A program made the position numbers and the translations under genes. From an uncultured Pseudomonadota bacterium (GTDB taxonomy: Bacteria > Pseudomonadota > Gammaproteobacteria > Steroidobacterales > Steroidobacteraceae): 64,000 bases of DNA. The notes beneath the pieces were generated by a model that was not told the DNA's origin, made no database searches, and saw only the letters and a list, made by a program, of their open reading frames with translations. Positions 1 to 7,263 of this stretch are shown in pieces; the first letter of the stretch is position 1; every line of letters begins with the position of its first letter. The stretch spans positions 62,001 through 126,000 of the forward strand of contig CAIOZU010000018.1 in assembly GCA_903862885.1 (NCBI GenBank), read 5' to 3'.

Positions 1-89
1 CCAATGCAGAGATCATGATGACCATCGCCAAACGCTTGCGGCCTGAAGAAATCAAAGCGCTGGCGGCCTATGTGCAGGGTCTGCGCTGA
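1..89 (+). CDS. Cytochrome c (c4-like), C-terminal fragment
   Basis: The gene is cut by the left edge of the window; the last 28 codons are read in the frame starting at base 3 and end at the TGA at 87-89. The visible peptide has the methionine-containing segment EIMMTIAKRL followed by LRPEEIKALAAYVQGL. This resembles the final helix of cytochrome c4/c553-type di-haem periplasmic electron carriers, where a Met ligand precedes an EEI-ALA-Y-QGL helix. No CXXCH motif lies in the visible part, so the call rests on this short tail and on context: cytochrome c4 genes often sit directly before dsbA in Gammaproteobacteria, as here (58 bp gap). Moderate confidence. Confidence 0.6.
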   Translation, partial: NAEIMMTIAKRLRPEEIKALAAYVQGLR

Positions 90-147
90 GATATCGGCGA
101 TGATGCGAGCCACGCGGCCAAGTCCACGACCTCATAAGGAGTTCTGA

Positions 148-1002
148 ATGAATCGATTGTTCCGTGGGCTATTGACTGTGATGGTCATCGCCTTGATAGG
201 CTTAAGCGCCTGCACCCGTCACGCCACTCCAGTCGCCGGCAGTCACTCTACCCAAGCGTCGGCCACTGTGCGCCCAAAGGCTACTCAGTCTGGTCCGATT
301 GAGCATGCCACAGGCATGACCGAAGAAAGCGATGGGGCCAATGACGCACTCACGGGGCTGTCCCCGATCGCCAGTGCGGTGGCGGCCAACACACCGGCCA
401 TCGCAGCACCCATTCCATCTAAGTGGATTGAAGGAAAAAACTACAACTCACTCTCGCCTGCCCAGCCCACCAGTACAGCACCTGACAAAGTCGAGGTGGT
501 TGAAGTGTTCTGGTACGGCTGTGGTCACTGCTATCACTTGGACTCCTATATCGAGAGTTGGCGACAAAAAGGTCAGCCAGCCTACGTAAATTTCCAGCGA
601 GTGCCCGTGATGTGGAGTGACGTCCACAAGGCCCATGCGCGCTTGTTTTACACTTTGGAAGCCTTAGGTAAAATAGAGCAGTTGCACACACCGGTCTTCC
701 GGGAAATCCATGTGAACAACAATTTCCTAGCGGCTCAAGATCCCGCGGAAACGGAACGGATGCAGCGCGCCTTCTTAAAAGCCAACGGTATATCAGATGC
801 CGACTTTGATCGCACCTACCATTCATTCTCGGTTGAAAGCAAGCTGCGGCGCGCCGAAGAACTGACTCGTCGCTACAAAGTCACCGGCGTGCCCGTAATG
901 GTGATCAACGGTAAATTCACCGCCGATGTGAGCACTGCCGGTGGCGAGTCACAACTCCTCGCATTGGTCACGGACCTGTCGGCTTCAGAACATAAACGAT
1001 AA
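148..1002 (+). CDS. dsbA: Thiol:disulfide interchange protein DsbA, lipoprotein form
   Basis: Predicted periplasmic oxidant that introduces disulfide bonds into exported proteins. The active-site motif CGHC lies at residues 125-128 (context FWYGCGHCYH) and the cis-proline segment GVPVMVING lies near residue 250. The start is supported by AAGGAG seven bases upstream. The first 22 residues form a type II signal: a hydrophobic core and the lipobox L19-S-A-C22, so the protein should be acylated at Cys22. A low-complexity Ala/Thr/Pro linker (about residues 23-100) separates this from the thioredoxin-like domain. Most DsbA proteins are about 210 residues and soluble, so this 284-residue version is a membrane-tethered variant, as known for Neisseria DsbA1/A2. 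It follows a cytochrome c gene and ends before a strong terminator. Confidence 0.9.
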   Translation: MNRLFRGLLTVMVIALIGLSACTRHATPVAGSHSTQASATVRPKATQSGPIEHATGMTEESDGANDALTGLSPIASAVAANTPAIAAPIPSKWIEGKNYNSLSPAQPTSTAPDKVEVVEVFWYGCGHCYHLDSYIESWRQKGQPAYVNFQRVPVMWSDVHKAHARLFYTLEALGKIEQLHTPVFREIHVNNNFLAAQDPAETERMQRAFLKANGISDADFDRTYHSFSVESKLRRAEELTRRYKVTGVPVMVINGKFTADVSTAGGESQLLALVTDLSASEHKR

Positions 1003-1026
1003 GCATTTTGATAGACCCAATGCCTA

Positions 1027-1054
1027 AACGCCCGCCTCATGCGGGCGTTTTTTT
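1027..1054 (+). terminator. Rho-independent terminator after dsbA
   Basis: A perfect 9-bp stem (AACGCCCGC / GCGGGCGTT) with a 5-base loop CTCAT is followed by seven T residues. It lies 25 bp after the dsbA stop, and prsW converges from the other side 20 bp later. A partial A-run on the 5' side could give some bidirectional activity. Confidence 0.92.
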
Positions 1055-1074
1055 GTGCCCCTAAAGACGATGAC

Positions 1075-2097
1075 TTAGCTTTGAAACAGCTTGACCTGCC
1101 AGATGTCCTTACCGGTCACCGCCATAATGGGTCGCAGCGCCAGCAAAGCCGTCTTGCCCAGAGCGCGCTCTAACTGACCTAACTCGGCCAAACTACTGCG
1201 CGTCTGATCATCGAGCGGCAAATCCTCAAAGCCCGCTTCGCGCATCAGCAACAGCCCCTTAGCCCGCAACGCCAACTCGCCATGCAAGCGTAAGTAACAG
1301 AACAAGTCGACCAGATTCTCGCCACTGAATCGATCCCGCAAGGTCTGCAAATACACGCCGGCAGGTGTAGCCAAAAACTGGCCAGAGTTAATCGCTTTAA
1401 GCAGATTGATCTTGGCATCCAGATCTGATTCCATCCAGTCGCGCAAGCCTTTCTCAGAGTGCTTGAACGCAAAATACAATGCGCCTGGCAGAACGATCAA
1501 CATCACGACCGTGGCCAAAACCGGCTGCACCAGCAGATGATTAAAAGCGGAATGCACCATCACTGCAAACAAAAATCCGGGTAGAAAAATGATTAACCCA
1601 CTGTTGGGGCGGCGGTCATACAGAGCGACTGACACCATCGCAAAAAGACCCGTCGTCCCACCGTGCATCACTGCCGTCCCAAAGCCACGAATCAACTGCA
1701 CGAGCAACACCGCTTGCGAGCGCTCCGCTAAGTAGAAGACATTCTCCACCAAAGCGAATCCGGCGCCCAGTGCAAAACCGATGATCACCGCGTCAACCAA
1801 CAGACCCACTCGGCGGCTGCGCACGAAGTACACCACCGTCAAGCCCTTGAGAAACTCCTCGATCCAAGGCGACACATAGCGAGAGAAAGAGACAAACTCG
1901 ATATCCATGTGCGTGTAGGCGGCGGTATTCGCTAAAAAGCTTGCACCGGCCATCAAGGCGCCGATCGCAATAACCCCCAGGATCAACTTAAAAGACACTA
2001 ATTTAAAGCTATCAAATAAGATTAGAGCGGTCAGAAACGCCACCACCGGCAACAAAGCGATCGGTGTGTGCCAATTGAGTAGAAAATCAATCGTCAT
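1075..2097 (-). CDS. prsW: PrsW-family intramembrane metalloprotease
   Basis: Polytopic membrane protein of 340 residues with about eight hydrophobic segments in the first 215 residues and a soluble C-terminal tail of roughly 120 residues. The family motifs are visible: the acidic pair E80-E81 in PWIEEFLKG, ALVEN with E118, H145 in AVMHGGTTG, and H182/H187 in VHSAFNH. In Bacillus subtilis PrsW makes the first cut in the anti-sigma factor RsiW; other members have other substrates. The gene lies 26 bp after the large secreted peptidase gene on the same strand, so the two are probably cotranscribed. An ECF sigma/anti-sigma pair lies 4 kb upstream on the same strand, which makes a signalling role worth testing. 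The long C-terminal tail has no motif I recognise. Confidence 0.82.
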   Translation of the reverse strand: MTIDFLLNWHTPIALLPVVAFLTALILFDSFKLVSFKLILGVIAIGALMAGASFLANTAAYTHMDIEFVSFSRYVSPWIEEFLKGLTVVYFVRSRRVGLLVDAVIIGFALGAGFALVENVFYLAERSQAVLLVQLIRGFGTAVMHGGTTGLFAMVSVALYDRRPNSGLIIFLPGFLFAVMVHSAFNHLLVQPVLATVVMLIVLPGALYFAFKHSEKGLRDWMESDLDAKINLLKAINSGQFLATPAGVYLQTLRDRFSGENLVDLFCYLRLHGELALRAKGLLLMREAGFEDLPLDDQTRSSLAELGQLERALGKTALLALRPIMAVTGKDIWQVKLFQS

Positions 2098-2123
2098 ACT
2101 AAATTACGCCTCAGCACGCCGCT

Positions 2124-5099
2124 TTAAAGAACTTGGAAAGACACCATAAACTCCGTTTTTCCAAGGCCGCCGCCACCGAAGCCGCGCGCCACCCCAACAG
2201 AGAACATCATCGGCAGTCGATGCATCACATGCAACTGAAAGTCTAACTGCGCACCGACGTTTTCAGCCGTTTCTCGCAGGCGGCTGTCTTGTAGATTTGT
2301 CACCAGAACACTGGTAAAAATTTCCGGTCGAATCCAGCTCAGATAAAAACCAGGGCTGCCCACGCTTTCAAAGCGCATGGGCGGCAAACTCCACTCCAAT
2401 TGGGTTTTAGCGAGGGTCTTACCATTAAGCTCATCTAAACCAAAACCGGGCATGGTCAGCAGATCACGGTAACGTTGCGCGCCGCCGTTGGCGGTGTTAT
2501 CCACATAGTTGTTACTGAAGCCGCCCAAATAGCTGTTGGCCAAGGGATTGCGTACGCTGCCTTCTGACACACTGACGCCACTGCGCAACCACACGGATGA
2601 ATGATCGATCGGTAGCGAGAAGCCGAGATCATAGCGCGCCGTCACACTGGGGATCATCGCGCCGGCGGCACCGTAATTGTGTGCCATGACTGACCAGGTG
2701 TGTCCGGCTTCCGCATCAACGGCACCGGGTGAGGAGCGCGTATCTACTGACACCAAACCCACATCGATCGTAGAAAGATTACGGGACGGCGATGTCACAT
2801 TCTGAAAACCAGGCAGTGAATCGAGTCCGCCATAAAAAGCGGCTTTGACAATAAAATTGAGGGTCTCGGGTGGGTCAAAGACCAACGGCCGATCGTAGTT
2901 CACGTAAACGCTATAGCCTTCCAAGGCCCGCTTGGTCGGCCCAAACAGGTCATAGAAGTCCGCGCCATTCCATTTAGCACCCGTCGTCCATTCGCCGACG
3001 TGTAAATCGAACGACGCATGCACGCGCTGCTTGGAAGGCAAGCTCGCATCTGGACTATAACTTAGCGCCGTCCGCAGTGAATCAAGGCCCATGGGATCGC
3101 CGAAGGCGGCACTGAAGCCGAAGGCTTTCGCCCCCTTATAGGCCTCAATGCCCGGAATCACATAATTGAGATGCATTTGCTGCAAGGGTTTGTAGTCCCC
3201 TTTACTTATGATGCGCGCCTCGTAGTCACTGGCAGCACCCGTCGTTAACCCCCACGACTTGACGATGGGATGTTTAGCGGCCACTTCACTACCAAGCAAA
3301 GTGATGGCACTTAAATCATCGGTGGGTTTCCCATCGATCACCGTCGGCACAAACCCAAGACCTGAGTAGCGCTGCACAATTAGCGTCGCATCATCAATCG
3401 GCAGCGGTTTGAAAAATCCGACAGCCGTGTTACTCACCGCTTCAAGCTCCTCACTCGCTAAGTCATAGCGATAGATATTAGAGACGCCAGTGTAATAACT
3501 ACTGCCAAACAAATATTTGCCGTCAGGAGAGAAGACAAAATCCTCAGCAACCGCCCCTTCCAATTCAACGCGGTGGACCGGCGTCACATCGCCTGAAGCG
3601 GCCGCTTCAGCGCTCAGCACTCGCACTTCACTGATCGGCACAGTAGTCGGCTTTGCTCCAGGTCGAGTCACCGTCACCGCTAGCCATTTGCCGTCCGGCG
3701 AAATGTCCAGATCCATTGCTTGTTCTGCTAATTTAAATACCGAGACCGCTTTCCATTCGGTGTAGGGGTAGGGCATACGAACGAGCATCACCATACCGCG
3801 GTTATGGCGCAGCCCCCACAGCGAACGATCGGCGGCATTAAAAGCCAAATCACCGATGCGCGCCGCTTTATACAGCATGCGCGTCTTACCGGAACGAAGA
3901 TCCAGGGCCTCAATGTTGCGGTAGGTATTGTTATTGCTAGTGAAAAAAAGCGTTTCACTGGCACGGTCATAAGCCAGCGAAGACACTCGAAGGCCGCCTG
4001 GGCCTTTGATCTCATGCAAGGGCGTGACCGCACCATCTTTGCGAGAGATCGCCACGATGCGCGACACCTGGCCCGGGTATTGAACAGCCGCATACAAGCG
4101 CTCTCCATCAGCGGACAGAAAGTTCCGTGACACAGAACCAAGCAGCTGCCGAGTCACATCCTTAAAGGGCGTGAGCGGATGCTCTTGTATGGAGGTGAGA
4201 TTTTTCTGCTGAAACTCATGCTCAAAACGCACCCAGTTTTTCCAGGATTGATCGAGCGATATGCCAAACACCCGCTTAAAGTCATCCGCATAATAGCGTT
4301 CAGTGCCATCCGCCCGCCGCCACCACGCCAGCAGCTGTTCAGGGCTGTAGGTGTAGGCGAGGTAATTCATGAACCGCGTGCCATACAGGTAGGCATTGGC
4401 CCCTGCCCGAAAATCAACCTCCGTCCCTTTAGAGACCAAACTCAGGGGATCATAAAAAGGGATGGCATCTTGCACCATCCCGCGGAAAACCATTTCGTCA
4501 TAGCCGCCTTCGGCACGTCCCGTGCCGCCCATGCGCCAGGTTTCCATAAAGACCGCGCCACCCTCCTGATACCAACGCGGTGCGGTGGAACGCGGTGTCG
4601 TCAAATAGTAATAGAGCAGACTTTCGGGGTGCTGGGCATCCACATCCACCTTGCCGCGAAACAAGGCACGGACATGTTGATCCGCTGAGTTGACGCCGTC
4701 GTTAACCACCAGATGCGTGGTCTCATGCGCCGCTGTCGATGCAAAATCATCGGCAGGGCTTATTGACTCGTACGGGTCGTCGGGCGTTGACACCTCAAAG
4801 AAGATCCGATTATTCGGGGTGGCGTCTGCGCTGGCGTTAGCGGCATCGCTGAAATCCTGCAGTAGCACGTTCACTTTGCCATCTGGTCGGTAGGCGAAGA
4901 GCGCGTTTTGCGCATCCAGCGCATCTAGGAAAGCGCGCGTCGCACTCGGTACTAAAAACGAGGTGCCCGGATCGTAATAGATGACTCGCAAATCCCGCGT
5001 CTCGACATACTTCAGTTGAGCCTGAGTCGTCACCGCCCACAGCATCGCGCACAGGATGATCGCGCCGTGTCGGCTGGCATTTAAAAACGGCTTTCGCAT
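2124..5099 (-). CDS. Secreted HExxH metallopeptidase with beta-propeller and C-terminal barrel-like region
   Basis: 991 residues with a Sec signal peptide (cleavage probably after TQAQ, about residue 28). A gluzincin-type zinc site is seen: H125-E-T-T-H129 in STAAHETTHL, and W176-Y-Q-E179-G as the likely third ligand segment. Residues about 320-640 contain TolB/WD40-like repeats of the SPDGKYLF / SADGERLYA kind, suggesting a beta-propeller. The C-terminal 350 residues are rich in alternating aromatic and polar residues and end in FMVSFQVL, like an outer-membrane beta-barrel or surface-antigen domain. I infer a cell-surface or outer-membrane-anchored protease. It precedes prsW by 26 bp. I do not know a named protein with this exact architecture, and the substrate is unknown. 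Confidence 0.7.
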   Translation of the reverse strand: MRKPFLNASRHGAIILCAMLWAVTTQAQLKYVETRDLRVIYYDPGTSFLVPSATRAFLDALDAQNALFAYRPDGKVNVLLQDFSDAANASADATPNNRIFFEVSTPDDPYESISPADDFASTAAHETTHLVVNDGVNSADQHVRALFRGKVDVDAQHPESLLYYYLTTPRSTAPRWYQEGGAVFMETWRMGGTGRAEGGYDEMVFRGMVQDAIPFYDPLSLVSKGTEVDFRAGANAYLYGTRFMNYLAYTYSPEQLLAWWRRADGTERYYADDFKRVFGISLDQSWKNWVRFEHEFQQKNLTSIQEHPLTPFKDVTRQLLGSVSRNFLSADGERLYAAVQYPGQVSRIVAISRKDGAVTPLHEIKGPGGLRVSSLAYDRASETLFFTSNNNTYRNIEALDLRSGKTRMLYKAARIGDLAFNAADRSLWGLRHNRGMVMLVRMPYPYTEWKAVSVFKLAEQAMDLDISPDGKWLAVTVTRPGAKPTTVPISEVRVLSAEAAASGDVTPVHRVELEGAVAEDFVFSPDGKYLFGSSYYTGVSNIYRYDLASEELEAVSNTAVGFFKPLPIDDATLIVQRYSGLGFVPTVIDGKPTDDLSAITLLGSEVAAKHPIVKSWGLTTGAASDYEARIISKGDYKPLQQMHLNYVIPGIEAYKGAKAFGFSAAFGDPMGLDSLRTALSYSPDASLPSKQRVHASFDLHVGEWTTGAKWNGADFYDLFGPTKRALEGYSVYVNYDRPLVFDPPETLNFIVKAAFYGGLDSLPGFQNVTSPSRNLSTIDVGLVSVDTRSSPGAVDAEAGHTWSVMAHNYGAAGAMIPSVTARYDLGFSLPIDHSSVWLRSGVSVSEGSVRNPLANSYLGGFSNNYVDNTANGGAQRYRDLLTMPGFGLDELNGKTLAKTQLEWSLPPMRFESVGSPGFYLSWIRPEIFTSVLVTNLQDSRLRETAENVGAQLDFQLHVMHRLPMMFSVGVARGFGGGGLGKTEFMVSFQVL

Positions 5100-5182
5100 C
5101 TAGGCACCCCGCAGTTCGTTGGCGCCCGATGCCGCGGCACGGTGCTCAATTGAATGATGAGCGCGAGTTTCCCACGCATCTC

Positions 5183-5212
5183 ATCATGTGCAGAATCCGA
5201 TGCGAAGTGCAA
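5183..5212 (-). promoter_or_regulatory. Weak candidate promoter for the peptidase-prsW operon
   Basis: On the minus strand TTGCAC (5212-5207) and CATGAT (5188-5183) are separated by 18 bases, about 84 bp before the peptidase start. Each hexamer matches the sigma-70 consensus at only four positions. The rest of the 218-bp gap at 5100-5317 shows no terminator or gene that I can support. Confidence 0.25.
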
Positions 5213-5317
5213 CGGGTAGACAGCGGGCTTAAGGCTGATTGCTCACCGACCCCTGAATCAACCGATGTCGGCTAGAGCGCCACCCCACTCACGCAGGGTG
5301 TCCGCCCAGATCCTAAG

Positions 5318-5608
5318 CTACTTACCTCTGTGATTTTTCCTGCCATTCCCGTTGCCGCCCGCGGCCTGCGATGCATTGGCGGCACCAGAGGCATCCGTAT
5401 CGGCCCCCTTGGCCGCTTCTACCGCTGCCTGAGTGGCGGCTGCATCCGTGGCGGCCACCGATGCGCTCGCTGGCTCATCGGTCGTAGCGCGCTTAGGCTT
5501 CATGATGGTGCCTACCATTTCGGTGGGTGCTGAGGACTGACTGCAGGCGGCGGCTAAGCTCAATACGCCACAGATCGAAACAGCCATTACAAAACGTGTC
5601 AATTTCAT
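5318..5608 (-). CDS. Small alanine-rich lipoprotein, paralogue of the one at 43561-43836
   Basis: 96 residues. A type II signal peptide ends in LAAAC with the acylated cysteine at position 22. The mature part is disordered-looking and rich in Ala, Asp and Thr, ending in a basic GRKNHRGK tail. SD AAGGGA lies six bases before the ATG. It shares GTIMK just after the signal and AAVEAAKGA..DAS.AANA with the 91-residue protein at 43.6 kb; the acylated Cys is at residue 22 in both. The function is unknown. It sits between the anti-sigma gene and the peptidase gene on the same strand, with gaps of 132 and 218 bp, so it may be its own transcription unit. It could be a sensor or simply an abundant envelope lipoprotein. 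Confidence 0.75.
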   Translation of the reverse strand: MKLTRFVMAVSICGVLSLAAACSQSSAPTEMVGTIMKPKRATTDEPASASVAATDAAATQAAVEAAKGADTDASGAANASQAAGGNGNGRKNHRGK

Positions 5609-5740
5609 AAAAATTCCCTTCTATGGACCGTATATCAATTGTTAAGTGCAGTGAACACAATTACATCAGCGTTCGTTCAAAATACCAGACTCGTCATAAA
5701 AAGTTGGTGGGCGCTTTTAAAAAAGCGTGCACCCTCTTCC

Positions 5741-6457
5741 TCAATGCACAGGGGCCCTCGACAGGGTCACCTGACCTAAGGGTGTACCTTCCTGTACAAA
5801 CACCCACTCAATCGGCTCAGTGGCACGAATCGCTTCCGGCAAAGCCACTTTAAATGACTGATTTCCAACTGTTTTATTGAGATTCGCCAAAGGCGTTTTC
5901 TCACCCCCATAGACGACCCAGGCCTGAATCGGTGCGCTGTTATGACCCTCAAAAGCCACACTGAGACCCGCCCCCTCTTGATAAAGAGTCAGCTGGCCCT
6001 GCACCGCCGGCCAGTCCACCCGGGCGTGATCCAGCTCAACAGCGGCCGATCGACTGCGTACCAGCGTCCCGGTCATCTGATCCAAGGGGGCATCGAGCTC
6101 AGCCCCTCGATAAAAAAACAACCCGGCCACCAGCACGACGCCAGCAAAAGCCGCCGCATAACGCCAGCTCCCGGGGGCGGCATACCAGCGCCGCCGCAAA
6201 CGCAACGCCACAAGGGGCGCCGCCACAGAAGGGACCGCTACAGGGGGCAACGCGGCACGAATTTGGATCAACAAATCAGCGGGAGCGGGCTCTAGGGGGA
6301 TGGCATCCAAGCGCGCACTTAAGGCCCGCCAGTCGGCATATTGCTGAGCCACCAGGGGATCTGCATCCACACAACGCGTCAGCTCCGACTGCCCGGTCGC
6401 ATCGAGCTCACCGTCGATCGCGGCCTGCATCAACTCCTGCGGGCGGTCCTCGAGCAT
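5741..6457 (-). CDS. Membrane-anchored anti-sigma factor
   Basis: 238 residues encoded 4 bp after the ECF sigma gene, the standard arrangement for a cognate anti-sigma factor. The N-terminal 70 residues (MLEDRPQELMQAAIDGELDA... LTRCVDADPLVAQQYADW) resemble the helical sigma-binding region of the RseA/ZAS type, although no HxxxCxxC zinc motif is visible. One transmembrane segment follows at about residues 98-117 (WRYAAAFAGVVLVAGLFFY). The periplasmic domain of about 120 residues ends in VFVQEGTPLGQVTLSRA, similar to the RskA-type C-terminal region. It should hold the sigma factor at the membrane until cut or until its periplasmic part is perturbed. A PrsW-type protease that could act on it is encoded 3.6 kb downstream; the link is inference. 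Confidence 0.78.
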   Translation of the reverse strand: MLEDRPQELMQAAIDGELDATGQSELTRCVDADPLVAQQYADWRALSARLDAIPLEPAPADLLIQIRAALPPVAVPSVAAPLVALRLRRRWYAAPGSWRYAAAFAGVVLVAGLFFYRGAELDAPLDQMTGTLVRSRSAAVELDHARVDWPAVQGQLTLYQEGAGLSVAFEGHNSAPIQAWVVYGGEKTPLANLNKTVGNQSFKVALPEAIRATEPIEWVFVQEGTPLGQVTLSRAPVH

Positions 6458-6461
6458 AGGG

Positions 6462-6998
6462 TCAGACTCCCCGTTCCAAGCTCAACAGGTCTCGCATTCT
6501 CTGGCGAGCACTGTGTAGTCTAGATTTTACTGTCTTATCAGCCACTTGAAGAGTCTCCGCCATTGCTTCATAGCTCAAATGCAACACATGCCGCAACACG
6601 ATCACTTGCCGGTGCTCAAGCGACAGCTGTCGCAGCGCCAGATCGATCGATTGCACCGTCTCGCCCCCTTCCGCCTGCGCCTCAGGCCCAGGCCTCGGGT
6701 CGAGCTCCTCACCCGTTATCTCTGCATACCCACGCCGCTTGCCCAGCAGATTGTGCGATTCATTCAGCGTGATCCGATACAACCAACTGAAAAACCGGTA
6801 TTGCGGGTCAAAATCCGCCACGTGCAAAAAAACCTTTAAAAACACCGTTTGCGCCACATCCTTCGCATCGTCCGCATTGCCCACCAAGCGCAAAGCGGCG
6901 TTATACACCGGCGTCTGATAGCGCAAGATGAGCGTATCAAACGCTGCGCGATCGCCCGCACAGCAGCGCTGCACCAATACGGTATCGTCTACCGACAC
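6462..6998 (-). CDS. RNA polymerase ECF sigma factor
   Basis: 178 residues with region 2 (LVQRCCAGDRAAFDTLILRYQ ..., DAKDVAQTVFLKVF, FFSWLYRITLNES) and region 4 (LRQLSLEHRQVIVLRHV, LSYEAMAETLQVADKTVKSRLHSARQRMRD). The length is typical for an ECF/group IV sigma factor, and regions 3 and 1 are absent. The start is a GTG, with AAGG ten bases upstream. It is the first gene of a minus-strand block that continues with the anti-sigma factor. I could not find a convincing GAACTT-N16-TCTGA type autoregulatory promoter before it, so its promoter preference is unknown. It resembles RpoE/AlgU-like stress sigma factors in outline, but the similarity is too general to name it. Confidence 0.88.
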   Translation of the reverse strand: MSVDDTVLVQRCCAGDRAAFDTLILRYQTPVYNAALRLVGNADDAKDVAQTVFLKVFLHVADFDPQYRFFSWLYRITLNESHNLLGKRRGYAEITGEELDPRPGPEAQAEGGETVQSIDLALRQLSLEHRQVIVLRHVLHLSYEAMAETLQVADKTVKSRLHSARQRMRDLLSLERGV

Positions 6999-7218
6999 AG
7001 TTTAAGTACCTTGGCCGGGACAGTAAGTTGATCGCATCGGCGCACTCTTTGAAAGTTTTTTGGACGATCGGTCAGTCGTTAGGATCGGCCCGTCCTTGGG
7101 CCGCGTGCTCCTCATAGTACGCCGAAACACCAACAAAACATCAAGGCGGTCAATGGGTCAGGCTCACCCAACGCCCCGTCCTGCACGGAAACTGCAGTCG
7201 CTATCAGGCCGGGCGGCC

Positions 7219-7224
7219 TACAAT
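7219..7224 (+). promoter_or_regulatory. Candidate -10 element for the DUF917 gene
   Basis: TACAAT (5 of 6 to consensus) lies 39 bp before the ATG at 7264. No good -35 hexamer is visible at the expected distance, so the assignment is weak. The 7000-7263 interval otherwise separates the divergent sigma-factor and DUF917 genes. Confidence 0.3.
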
Positions 7225-7263
7225 AGCTCAGCCGGCGGGCCTGCTGGGCCCTTGGAGAAGAGG

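Noticed and set aside
4179-4688. 169-codon plus-strand frame inside the peptidase gene
   Set aside because: The opposite strand codes the clear peptidase/propeller protein through this region; no motif in the plus frame.
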